Below are positions 1 to 13,600 of a stretch of 64,000 nt of DNA, piece after piece (the stretch's first letter is position 1; each line of letters opens with the position of its first letter). The DNA comes from Gavia stellata (lineage: Eukaryota; Chordata; Aves; Gaviiformes; Gaviidae). Location of the stretch: contig NC_082619.1 of the NCBI RefSeq assembly GCF_030936135.1, positions 2,235,208 to 2,299,207 of the forward strand, written 5' to 3'. The notes below the pieces were generated by a model, which was given only the letters and a program-made list of their open reading frames with translations, had not been told where the DNA came from and searched no databases. A program made the translations under genes and the position numbers.

Positions 1-1698
1 AACAGCACTAGAAGAAAAAACAGTTCTTAAGGTAGTGGAGTACAGCCTGTGTGCACACAACACGGGCAGGGGCTAGGATTGCACTGTTGAAGTACAGCTT
101 TATAAACGCAGCATGGGCTTTGCACTGCAGGACATCTTTTTCCCCTGCACTATTACCTGCAGCGCTGCCTTGGGTGCTCTGGCTGGTTGCAGTTAACACA
201 GGCTTGCACGTGAACCTCTGACCTGCCTTTCCCCTTCCCACCTCAGCAAGAAAAAAAAGTTTAAAGACAACAAAACTCCACCTGCCGTCATTAAGCACTT
301 CCTTAGCATCATTCAGCTTCCAGTCCTGAGGCTGTGACCTCGCTGGGGGTTCCCCCCCCCTCGCCGTGGGTGACAGGCTGCAGGAGGGCAATTGCACCGG
401 CTGACATGGCAAGTGACAGCGCGGGGCCGGCTGCAGTGGAGGAGGCAGCCGGGTGGCAGGGCTGGAGCACCAGCAACGGGAGGCGTTTGCCATCTAGCGA
501 CTTTGTGAGATTAGCTTTGGCATGAGCCTCTCCTTCTGCCTTCCCACAGTGCTGCAGCCGTGGTCTATAACCCTCGTTTCTCTCCCCTGTCTTTCCCCAA
601 GACCTGTAAGGAGGGTGAAGAAAGGTCAGAGAGGAGATAAAGCTGGGTTGTTTGGGTAGAGTGAGTCAGGTCTGATTTGGCTGTGTTCTGACTGGGCTCA
701 CCTCCAGAACATCAGGAGTCAAAAAAATAAAAAGCAAAGCAAGTTTGCAAATAGGAAGCGTGGCTTTCCTTCAAACCCTAGGGCACAAGGGAGCTGAAGC
801 AGCCTGGATTAGGAAGCAAGCATATGAGAGAGTGTTTTGAGTTTGATCTGCTCAACTTAAGAGCAAAGGGATATCAAGGCCACAATGGAGTTCTACATGT
901 TTCATACTGATTGAGTTAGGAGAAAGGCAGGACACGTTAGCCATCAGAGCTGTATCCAGCTATGCTGTTTAAGCAGGAGCATGGTGGAGATGTGTCATGC
1001 ATGTCTACAAGACCATGTAACATAATAAGGTGTGTGTCAGGGTTGCAGCTCTAGCCTCTTGTGGCACAGCACAAAGTTGGCCATGGGGCTGGTGAGGGCA
1101 GGGAAAGGAAAGAAGAAACTTCACAAGGTTTTATTTGAGGGCACTGCTAGTGTACAGAGAAAAGCATTATAAGCACAGCTTCTGTGAGTGTTTGCATCTA
1201 CTTTCTAGGGTTCACTGAAGGCAATCTTTTTGCAATGGGGGTGAAATTACATCCCTTCATTGGGTCTACATGTTACTAGTTGGTTTTACTCCTCTCTTCT
1301 GCTTTACACATTTCAGCCAAAGTCACTGCCCTAAGCAGTGATACTCTCTTCCCTTCAGAGCGCTTTACTACCAAGGGAAGCTAATGGTCATCTTAGTTTC
1401 CATTTTCTCCCTTGCAAGCCTTATACATGGCAGCCTTTGTGAACTGCTGCTAACTGGTCTATCAAGATAGTCAGAAAATTCAGATAAAGCAGTGAGCTGT
1501 TTGAGAGAAGGGGCTTCTGCCTTCCTCAGACCCTTTGCTATATATTGTTAGGAATACAGCAGTAACTCAGAGGTCATGATAGAGAAAAAGCAGTTCCTTG
1601 ATCCAGGGCATAATGCAAAGATGGGAGGTAAAAGAAAGCAGAGGTTTCTTTCTGAGCCTGATCTGGTCCTGAGTGACAGAAGGTGACAAGGTCTTCAG
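1..1698. other. 3' flank and probable 3' UTR of BCO2
   Basis: No exon of a known gene is visible on either strand in this stretch. Open frames here are short and overlap in opposite directions, with no recognisable protein. The part next to position 1699 is probably BCO2 3' UTR, because a minus-strand AATAAA lies at 1130-1135, about 565 bases past the BCO2 stop. In mammals PTS follows BCO2, but no PTS exon was recognised before the window edge. Confidence 0.5.
1130..1135 (-). terminator. candidate BCO2 polyadenylation signal
   Basis: The complement of TTTATT gives AATAAA on the BCO2 strand, about 565 bases after the stop codon. Only the hexamer was seen, and use of this site is inferred. Confidence 0.4.
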
Positions 1699-4600
1699 TC
1701 AGTGGGAAGTAAAGATGCCGTGGAATCCATAAGGTATTTGCACTGCAACTTCTGCTCGCCCCAATTCCCTGAAGGTCTCTGCATCCAAGACAAGCAGGAA
1801 AGCATTTTGGTTCTGCAGGATGAAAAGAAAGCCAGAATGAATGCCAAGGCTGAACTTCATTCCACTGTCCAACCCACTACATCTGTCGCCCATACGGGAG
1901 CCCAAATGTACAACCAGGCCATATAGTCAGGTACAACCAGACCATATAGATTAAACCTGTAAGATGGTTGGCTAGGAGCACTGGTAGTCACGGATGCCAC
2001 TCAAGGAACACTGACATTCCAAGGCACACTCCTACTTGAAGTTTGCCTGGCTGTGCTTGGCAGTTGCAGAGGCACACACCTTGGGGAGCGTGGTGCTTCA
2101 ACTATCTGCCAGAGAGCCTCAAATTCAGTTTTGTGGTTTAGAAAGTATGTGTGATACTATGTAACTTTGACAAACCAGTAGCAATAAGTTACCTCAGTGG
2201 GGGAGACCACAACAGACAAGATGACTCCACTGTCTTCTGCCATGGCATTAGGCACTGGCACGAACACAGGCTCTGATGGGTAGGATCCATCCTCCTGCCA
2301 AATCTAGCAAGCACAGTAACATATGGATGTGTTTCATTTCATTAATACTTGTCTACTACAGTCAGCGGAGTTGAAAGTTGGAGTGCTCCCCACAAAGATA
2401 CCCAGGCATACTCTGTGCTCCAAGAAACCTATAGTTCAACCTTTTAATTAATTCTTTTGGTTCCAGTAGTATGGTGGTGCCAGCATGCCCATTGTGCCAG
2501 GCATCATGCAAACAGGCAGTGAAAGGGGCTCCTATTACTCATTTCATCCAACAGTTTGCACTGGCACAGGTATAAGCTACAAGCTCAGAAAACACTACCA
2601 TCCTAGTCAGCACAGCCACCATCACGCCACTCTAGTGCAGAAAGACCATGTTGTACCCAGGCACTGTGGAGAGGGAAGTGCCATGCCAGCAGAGCGATCT
2701 ATCACTATCACCACCTGAGGGCATTGCTGCTGCTCCTACTGCAGGCAGAGCGATAGCACCCCAAGGCTGTGCTGAAGGAAGGCACTCAACTGCAAAATAA
2801 GTCTCTGGAGCAGAACAATTAAAATGGGCATCTCTGTCTGAGGATTCCTAACTCTCTCTAGCCTCCAGAAAAGTCTCTGATTAATAAGCGTTTAACACTT
2901 TGGGGATCATTATTCCCTGCTTAAGGGAAACACGGGAAAAATCCCAGCTTGTGTTTGCAGTTGGAGATATCCTAAACCTTGTTTCTTGCCCAAGTCGTAA
3001 ATACTTTGGCAGTTTATCTCCAACTGCCTATGCTACTTGGATATTTTCTGTACCATCTGGCAAGAGATGACTTTTCTTTGGCCTAGAAGACACATGCATA
3101 CTTTATCCAGCCCTTTCTGTTCTGTCATCTATCTAGGAACCTGGAGTGATATCCTCTCCTGTTTGGTTAAGTGTGCCCCATTCATAAGGTGCTAGGTGAG
3201 AGATGAAATTAGGAATCTCATCTCAGACCCATTTGAACGAAAACCCCTAAAGAGTAAAGAGCCTAGTAAATGACATATCTTCAAGGCCAGTTCAGTGGAA
3301 TGACTCCCATTGCTAAAAAAGATATTCTCACTTCACCTCACCTTGAAATTCTTGGTCTCCACATCAACCTTGATCAAGGAATCTCCAACCAAATGCCGAA
3401 AACCACATCCGTAGAAGTAACGGTACTTCCTACCGTTGTACCGAGAGTAGTTGATCTGGGGGAACTCCAAGCCCCCAACCTTTTCAAAGGCCTCAGGGTG
3501 GAGATTTTCATGTGTGCACCAGACCTAGAAGAAGTATGCATTACACAAGTGTCAGTTTAGCTTTGACTGGGCAGAAGACCTGACTGGTCCCACCAACCCA
3601 CTGCACAACTATTGTGGAGAAGTAATGTTTAAAGATGAGCCTGACATTGCACTGAGGCAGGTGGAAGCACCAATTCCATCTCCCTTATCTGTTTCACCCA
3701 AAGAACTGACTCATCATCACAGACCTTGGAAACTTCAAGGATCAGTCTAATGTGAAAAACAGGAGTAAGTCCATGTATTCCTGCACTCCTAGCTCAGAAA
3801 ATCCCAGGGCCGGCACTCAGCAGTCTGATGTACAAAGTACATACAGAGATGACTCCACTCATAGTGGACAACACGTGTTCTATACCACTGAATGCCCACT
3901 CTGTAGGGCTGTTCAGAGCTAGAAGCCTTTACCCAGGTGAAAGCATAGAGGATTTTGTCAGTGCAGAAGCTGATGTTTGGCCAATTATCGTAAAGGCTTA
4001 TCATCCACTTGAGCATTTTTGGTAAGTCCCAGTCTGGCTTTGCTCTCTCATTTAAGGCAACGTGGTAGTTTTTGTACTAAAACACTAAGTCCCATCTTAG
4101 TAATGACCAAACCTTGCTTGCTTGCTTGGTGGACAAGATCTGAGAAGATAATAGCACAGCATGATAACTGTTGCAGGCAATCTCACCACAGCCATAAATG
4201 CAGTTATGTAAGTCTTTAATACATACCTTGCCATCTGCATCTTTGACAGCCCTTGCCAATGTATAAGACAGTGGGTTCAGATTCTTCCCCACAGGTGTGT
4301 CTGAATTCACATTCAGTGGGAGAACAAAGCGACGCGGGAAAGCTCGGGATATTGAGTCATAAATCTATTACAGAGACAGAAAGTTATGGTGCTGGAGAGA
4401 GTCGAGTGGCATTTTGGGCTAAGTGGCCTTTTTGGGAACAATTCTGAAGTTTTAGACATTCCTCCCACCCCTGAAATCTTCTTCTTTCTATTGTGTGTTT
4501 TACCAAGTTCTGGTAAGGGCTCTGCTTGTTCCAGTATTTTACAGTAGAAAACAGAAAGACAACAAATTAAATGGGTCAGCATTGCTTTCACAGTAATTAA

Positions 4601-7600
4601 TGCTGAGTTGGGTATGCAAATCACTCAGTTATCCTCCAAATCCAGCACTGGGACATATGCTGCACTATATTTTATTCAGTTAGAACAGACTTACATTGAT
4701 CCTTTTACAGCCTGTCCACATATATGCCCTACTGACCGTGTGACTTAGGCCCTTCTTGCCCAACCAAGATCATAAGCTAATAGGGGCATTAGAGAAAACG
4801 GGACTTCTGTAGCACTGAGCAAGCAGAAGGGATACCTCTTCTGGAAAGCCACCCTCTACAGCTCTATTGGCGATCAGTGGCAGTCCCACTTTGGAAGCCT
4901 GAGGCTGAACAAAGCACTGAGAAACTTCCACATTATTTTAAATAATATGAACCATGCATGGAAGACAAACTTTGTAAGTATATAAGCGGCATGCGGTTAC
5001 AAAGCTTCAGAAGAAAAACTGCTTGGTTGTAGACTGTCTCAGATCTTTGTGGGATCACAGCATGATACGGACACCGACTATACTGCTTGCTGTTGATCTC
5101 AGAGGGTAAATGTTGACTCTCTGTTAAATTAATGGAAGGAGGGCCCTGTCCAGACAATGACTGGAAATACCTGACTAAATGCTCTACATGAGTCTCTGGA
5201 GGAGCATCCCTCTCCCCTGGATGATAAGCCGAGCAGAAGGAGACTACTGTACCTCAGTTCAATGCCTCAAGTTAGCCTGCGTGGTTTTCCTCTTCCGTTC
5301 TCAGGTACACATGGACTTCATGTTTGAAAAGTCTAGGGTAGTGGTGGATTTACTTGGGGAGCAAAAGGGAGAGCAAACTAGCAGCCCCCAGCGTGGCAGA
5401 CATTCAGCGGGTTGCATGAGAGGAATAATTCCACCATTGCCACTGAAATCCTGTTCAAGTCAAGTTTAGAACCCATAACACTTCAAAATATTAAGCCTTC
5501 TAAATAAAATAGGTGGCAAGGACCCTGTTTTGGTGTTTTTCAGTTACTTCAATCTGTAACTCACCAGTTCAATGTGAAACTTTGCTTTAATCATATGTGT
5601 TAATCCTGAAACCCTGTTTTCAAAGATTTTATGTCTTATGTAGCCACAGTAAACTGATTGGTTGACGAACTCTACCAGACAAAATATGGTTTAGCCAGCA
5701 AGCAAAAGCACTGAGCATGAATCGGGGAAAACAGAAAAATCATGCTCAGGCATGCCTTAGTCTTTCGGTGCAGCGTAAATTTAAGATTCTGTTCTGAAAT
5801 TACTTGCACTCATGTGTGCATCTACAGTTTAATGACTATGCTACTTGTCCGTTAAAGAACGTGGGTGTTGGAAACACATGCCTAATGTTGACATAAGGAC
5901 ACCTTCAGACAGATCAAATTATAGCTCTTCTTGTGCTCAGAGAAGGCTGAACAAAAGCTGGAAGCAGTTTGCAAAGCAAACGGTCATATTAACACTATGC
6001 TGTACTTGAATTAACGTTCACTACATCTTTGCAAAAAAAACAACAAAGGAAAGCAGAACAAAATGATCCTATGGGGACACAACTGTACACTTTTCAGATC
6101 AGAACTGACTTGCTTCTAGTCAGCTCAGAACACAGACAAAGGAAACTCAGATTTGCCTGAACATGTTGTAGAAATGCCTGCCCTTCACCCACAATATAGT
6201 GGGTTTCCAATAAACACAGCTGCAGTACAAGAAACTGAAAGCACCCCCACTTTTCCAATGTATGACCTTTGCAAAATAATGCCTCTTACATGGCTTTAAA
6301 TGGTGCTTTTGGCAGAGCTGGACATAATAAATGATTTATGAGTACGTGCTGTTGTGAGGTGAATGTGAGGAACAAAGTAGGGGTTTCTGTGATGTTTGTG
6401 ATTTACATAATAAAGGCTGGTTTTCTGAAGTAATGCCTTTAAACAACAGGGTTTCTTTTTCTTTTGCCCTTTAAAAGTCATGCAAAAACTTATTTTGCAT
6501 ACTTTCTTGGGGGAAAAATTTATTACACAGGGATATAGAAAATTAGTATCATTAAAAACGAGATTTTAAAACAGAAGTACATTCTGCTAGGCTGACGGAG
6601 ATCTGTGTCACACACCAATTTTAAAAGTTTCAAGGAAACGCTCCATGGAGATTATTAAGAGATTTAAAAGGAAGAAAAATACCAACAGATCAATAGATCA
6701 TCATTTTAGTTTTTCCATATAGTCGTGGTTCCTTTCCCCAGTTCACATCCTCCACTTTGTGGTTCCCCCATAGTGTTCTCCATTGTACTAACGTGAACCT
6801 TACTTCAGAAAAGTAACTCAACCAGCATGGGGCCCCATCAGATTCTATGCAACACAAATACAGAGATCTTACCTGATCTAGACCTTCCCCACTCTTCCGC
6901 AGATTCTGAAGTTTGTAAGTAGCCAGAGTTGTTCCATCATCCTGGCAGCACAGATCAAGGACCACGCAGCCATGATCTTCAAAGGCATTGATTTGATGGA
7001 AAGTAGCAAAGGGCTTACTGTACCACTGCCCTGGCAGCACCTACAGTGACCATAAGAGAGGCTAAATTTCCTCTCTAAAGATCCTAGCCACACCTCAGAG
7101 TTTTCTCTTCTCTCCCCCATTTAATTCTCCACTCATTCGTCAGTATTTGTCTTGTGCCCTTGTGTTACTACAGAATGGCTGCTTTAAGCCAGTAAGTAGG
7201 CAAAACCAGATGAAGAAAAGCCAAAATGTAAAGCAGCCCAGGATAGGCCCCTTTCTGTCATGACTCCATCCCTGTAGCATCATCTCCAGGCTATGACTGA
7301 CCTTTTTGTACTACATAGTACTTGGGATCTGCATTTCAGCCCCTGCGATCCACCTACCTCCCCAGTGTGCTTATTCACCACATGGAAGCAAGTATTGTAC
7401 TGAGGCTCCCAGCTTATCCCTTCAGAAATGGCTTCCCCACGGAGTTTGGAAGTGATAATCTGCAACAGATTCAGTTTGATGGGTTGCTCAATGAAAATTA
7501 TGTAGTTTTCACTCATTCCTGAAAAGAGAAGGCAGGAGATATCATCCAAGTATTAGGCAAATGAGACGATAAAAAAATCTCAGGGGCAGAGGGCAGTGAA

Positions 7601-10600
7601 CAGCCCTTTCTGCCTCACAGTAGGCTAAATCCACAGAGTTTGAGATAGAAAGCATTCTTACCAAAGCTGTGATAGTAGGAGGGTTTCATCTTATCCATCG
7701 GAGCAATGGAGCACAGCACCTTCGCTCCCTCTAACGTGTCACTACAGTTTGACTTTTGTGGAGGGACCTGAATTATATTATACCTAGACCCTGGAAAGGA
7801 GAAAGGGTGTTCAACACCACTGAGATGTGAGACTGTCCACATTCACGAAGCCAAAGTCAGGCTCTTTTCCTTTCTGTTTTCCTAGAATACTAGGAGCCAA
7901 GGTCATAGCTAAACTGAGGAGAAAACAAAAAGCCAGTTCTCAAGTCAATAAAACAATCAACAGAGGATTACATACCAAAAAAAAGAAGCTTGAAAGGAAG
8001 TTAGAAGGATCTTCTCAGTCTTGTAGACTGCCATCTAATTTTACTGTCTGCCATGTGTTCCATGTTAGCTTAGTGTATCCTATAATAACACAACCAGGAA
8101 GAAAACCAAGTTCGTAGCTCGTGTATCAAAGGAAATGAAAACTTTGAGCCTTGGGGATGACATGACACTCATTTAATAAATCTGCGCATATGGTCAGGAA
8201 AGAATGGCACATGTGAATAATAATCTATAGTTTGGTCTCTCCAGCTGAAAACGGCATGTGCTGCAAAGCTCGAAATTGCTAAGGACAAAAGGAAATGAAA
8301 ACAGCAAGAATGAAAAATTATCAAAACCGGGCAACTGTTCAGTGAACTGGAACCAGCCTGAGGTATCATAATAAAGGGCAGTGGTTCTTTTCACAGGCCT
8401 CAGGCACCTGAAAAAGAAGGCTTTCATGTAACTAACGGTGAACGCTAGCTTGGAGCAGCCATGTCGACATAACTAGATCCCAACTAGATGTAATGCTCAT
8501 GGTTTTGGGAAAAAGAAAAATATCCCAGAAAATTCAGCTTTGCTCTAAGATAGCCAGGTCACTGTAATAAATTCCACCTTCTCTCCTGTATAAACCCTTA
8601 TGGTCCTTATCAAAAGCCGATTGGTTTAAGTGGAAAATGTGTGGCTAATATGCCAAATTCTTTGTATGAGGCTTCAACGCTGGATGGGACTTTAAAAATC
8701 ATTCTCCTGTTTTTCATCAAAGCTTGGGAGAAGAAGAGGGGATATACACAGGACAAAGTCCAGAGCATCTGAAACTAATTGCTGAGAGAAGCCATTTTTA
8801 TGGGACAGACTGACACCCTGAAAGAAGAACTAATCTGGTTTGCCATCATTTTGACACAAAGATAAACAGCAATTTCAAGGTCTCTTTAGACACTGAAGTT
8901 TCTTCAACAACTGCTCCTTAAAGCAGCAACAAGAAGCAGCCTGTACACCCTGCCCACAAGCCAGACGTGGTCATGCCCAGTCTTACCATGTTTCCCGTAG
9001 GAATTGCCCATGTTGTATGTTGTCCCATCAGACTCATAATGAGGATGAGCAGTGGCCCCATTCACTGCAACAAATTTGCTCCAGTCTACCTGCAAATGCC
9101 AAAGATTTTAAGTCAGGATAGAAGCTTCCTGTTGCTCTGTAGCAAGCAACAGTCTTTCTAAATGTTGGTTTCGTGAAAGCCTGAGGAAGAATAGCTTGAC
9201 GATTACAACCTAATGTGGGATCTGGACTTAACCCTTCATTTTGCCAGCAATCTTCCTGAAATCCTTGAAAATTAACAATGTTTCTCTCTGTGTTAGTCCT
9301 ACCAGTAAAATGGGACTAACAGCACCAGCCATTTCTCTGGGAGACATGAGCATTACTAATGGCAGGAAGTGCTGACACAGTGGAAATGTTGCCCATATCA
9401 GCATTTTAGCTAGGCCCCCAGAATAACCACAGACAGTGGTTACTCCACATGTGTGAAGACAGTCACTGCCCCAAAAAATCACCAAGTTTTTGGAAAGCAC
9501 CCATAGCTAATTGATAGTCAGTGTTCACTCTCCTCACAGAAAAAACAGTTTAGCTTCCCTGTCTACAGCTAGAAGGAACAGTCAGGGCAAAGGTACAGTT
9601 GTGAGTAGTGTTAACATATACTCCTAGTTCCTGAGTTAGGGTATGGTTTAGGCTCAGACAGCGGAGGGGATGTGTTGGGAAGAAAGTCTGAAGGAAAAAG
9701 TTGGAGAAAGATCAATCCATGCATTGAAACATTAAAGCAGGGAGGATATGCTTCTTTTCCAAAAGTTTAAAAAAATGGCTTTCAAGTATCCAACCTGAGA
9801 CCCTTTGGAAGGCCCCAGTAGAAAAGAGTGCCACAGCACCACAAGCTTAGAAAACCATGTCCTTTTAAGGCATCTCAAATCAGAGAGTTTAAATGTGAAA
9901 TCATCCCTTCCATTTCTTCACTTAGCCAAAAAATACTGGTCTGCATCTAAAAAGCAGCTTAAGGGGAATTTTTTTTTAATTACAAGATGGCTCAACAGAG
10001 CTGAACATTCAAACGAAAAATACCCACGCATCTTTTCATCACTGCATTATGGTTTACAAAACAGATAAAATAGCAAATTGTCAAACTCTCAATTTCAATA
10101 TGCAAGTAGCATGCTATACTTCATAAACAGAGTTTCTTCATGACTCACAACTGATCCTGTAGGGAGGGAAGGGTCTCCTGGAATGCCTCCCTCGAGATCT
10201 GAGGGTGTGCTGAGCCTGGTATTTTGTGGTATTAAATAGTCCGTGGTAACATACAGGTGCAGTAGTTAATACTGACTCAGGAATGGCAGAATCCTTCCTC
10301 AGTCCTTCGCACAGTTGTTCAGCCCAGCAAATACCCAAATCCCCTCTAAGGGTGCAGGCAGGGGGACATATAGCTTATACTGTCGTTTCACAAGTCATAT
10401 TCTTCCCTCAAATGCAGCCACACTCCTGTGAGATGATGCACAGAACATATGGCAAGACTTCTACTCTGACTTTTTGTTCATTTGCTAGCACGGGAGAAAA
10501 TAAAGTGGCATCTGAATTTTGACTTGACTTTACATTGACTTCATCACCCATTTGCGACAGAGGTTTTAGTCGAGACTTTGCAGGGCTGTTTTGGAGTGCT

Positions 10601-13600
10601 TAAAGCTGGGGGTGTAAGAAGGAGATAAAGGGAACAGATAGGAAGAATGAAGAGACAGGGCAAGAATACAGATCTGAGATCAGTGATGTTAACTTCTTCC
10701 TGTATGCACGTTGATTCTTCACACACTGGTAGGTACAGACAAGTCCAGACAAGTAGTGAGTGCGCTGGAAGAACGTCAGCTGTACCCAAACGGAAGTGAG
10801 TCTACATCTGTCTCTCCCCTTGCTTGCTACAGTGGGCAGTGACTGAATCTTCACTCATGAGAGCTGCCTTACTGCTAAGCAGATTTTTCAGAGACTTGAG
10901 CACACCATGAAGAGATGCTTATGGCTATGGCCCAGAGCCACACTGATAATTTCTTTTAGAATCTGCTTTTAGAAACAGCAAGGAGTGACTCTCCTGTACC
11001 ATAAGCTAACCCCTTTATCCCACCTGCCCACACCTTTTCCTTCGTTTCAAGCGTTTCCGGGTCCACTTTGTACATGAAGATGTTCTCATTGCTGACATAA
11101 TAGTCTCCTTTATACACAACGTAGTTCACACTGGCATTGTCACTTGGTTCTGAAATGAAATCCTGGAGTTGTACACAGCTCTGTTTAAGCTCACATCACA
11201 TTACAGCAAGTTAGACATGTTTAAACAAATAAACCCATTTGCAATGACACTAATCCCTCTGTGATTGATTAGAAATATCTCACTAATCTACAAAGGCAGT
11301 CAGGAAACTGTCTGCACAGGTGAGTTCAGGATAAAAGGACTGGTTCTTCTGGCAATCACTGCAGTGAAGCCAAGATAATCTTCATACTTCCATATGCACT
11401 TTGTTTCTGACTCTCACTTCTTCATATACCTCCCTTTCCTCCCTAGCCAAAGTCCTCTCCTCTGACAGCCATACAAAGAGTGTCATGTTTGATTCACAGC
11501 ATTGGAAACAACAGAGGCAAGACTTAAAGCTACAACTTGGGCTGAGGGGAGGGCAGGGACACTATTTGTGAGACAGGGCTGGGACAGGGTATGCTTCCTC
11601 TTCCCTATTCTCTTTCTCTTTAAAACTGAGTCAGGGAGATGCTGTTTGAGAGCTACACTCACACAACAGCCAGAGCTGTTCTTGCTATTCCTAGGGGAGC
11701 TGCGACTCACTAGCCAGGTGGCTGAGAAGAGCTGAGGAAAACACAATTCCCCCAATTGGAACATTATGTGTGCAGTGAACACAGAGCCTGAAGTTGGTAC
11801 AGGAAAAGCCTGGGGGACAGGCCTTCTTGTAGTGAGGAATAGCCTACATGTGTGTAAAGAGTCAAACAGGCAAGGGTGTGCAGGAACAAACTGCTGGAGC
11901 TTGAAAGAGAAGATGGGGGATGTAGATAGTTCCGAAATTTACTGAGAGAGCTGGGGTGGCGTGGGGAGTTAGGGAGCTAGGCAGACCAAAGAGTGAAGGT
12001 ATGAGCACCTTTGAATAGAACAGATGACATGGCAGAACAGGATCCATCTCCTCAGGGAAGATAAGAAGCAGAAGATGGTCACACACATGAGCAACAAGTT
12101 GCGAACTTTAGGTCTGTTCTCGTATTAGTGGAAAGTACTTTGCTTGCATGTAAACCTATTTCTTTTCCTGATGTACACAGAATCCTACAGGTAATGGTAC
12201 TTCTGTTCCTGCACAATACTGTCTCTCACCCTACTCATATCATCTCCTGCACCTTAGTACAGGAAGGGAAGGATTAGCCCACTTATCCTACAAGCTTAGC
12301 AAGGCAAGGTGTTTTAAGGGCAAAGCTGTCTCTCAGGTGGAATGTCAGACTGTAATGGTCATTATCAGGACTGCACAGGGTGTTCTTTGGGGAAAGTTTT
12401 CTGTTGGAAATTTGCAACAAACTCTGGAATGGAGTGAGCTCAAGTGGCACTAAAACATTAAACTGAATGTGCCTCTTCCAGCTAAGTCTGACATCAACTT
12501 GCTTTTTTTGTTGTTGTTCCAAGACGTCATCTTCCAAGAAAAACATGGTCTCAGAATACACCTACCAGACTTCCTCACATCTCCCTTTAAACCTAACCAC
12601 AAGCTCCCCAAGAAAATCTCAGAACATTTCTTATTTCTTAGAAACCCTCTTACGTGGCATCTCAAAGCGTGACACGAAGCGCCCAAAGACACTCTTGCAC
12701 GGGTCTGGCATTGCCAGCGTCCCAAATTCTGAGACCACGATGCGGTTGTGCTGGCTGTTAGTCAGGTAGGAACTGCTCTGCAGAAACTTGCTCCGGTATG
12801 TCACTGTGCCGTTCTCCAACTGGAATTGATGCAACAGGGCCATGCCATCAAACCAATGGTTAAATCTTCAGGAGGAGATAAATAAGAGAACAAGAGTTGG
12901 GCACTATATGATGTTCTCCTATACTGTTCCCTCTTGCCTTTAGGTTTATTATTGTTCGTAAAAAGCTAATGTGCAGATCCCATGAACACTTAAACACATA
13001 TAGCCTTGTGGTGAGTCTGCGAAAACATTTGAATTGAGTGAAGCAAATCAAGTGTATTTGCAGCTGTGGGACCTGAGGTTAGATGCTGACTTTCAGTGAG
13101 ATTTGGACTCCCTATGCTACTTTTGAAAGTGGACCTCAGAGACTTCTGAAAATGCTATGTATAAGCTTTTGGGGGAAATAATCTATACTGGTAAACCAAT
13201 CACTCTGCAGACTTCTGCATAGGGAATAAAAATTATGCTTTACTGTACAATAAGAATAGAAATTATTACTGAAAGCCCAACCACACAAGAAGGAGCCTTT
13301 AGCTCTTAGCTGTTTGCAGGATGCTATTCTCTCCAAAATGAGATCTCTGAGACTTTGAGAAAACCTTATGATCTATCCCTGGAAATATGATAAGATGATC
13401 ACCTTTGGCCAGTCACTGCCATCAGCTTTGTTGGAGGAAGAACTAGGTTTGTCAATTAGTTCGAATGGCAGATTCCAAGCCGAAGGCGGTAGTTGCCTTC
13501 TTGAAATATTTTAATACATTATTTTTAAAATGAGATGGATTTGCTTCTAAAGCAACTCACACAATTTAGTGCAATCTACTTTACAAATCCTGCCCCGGAT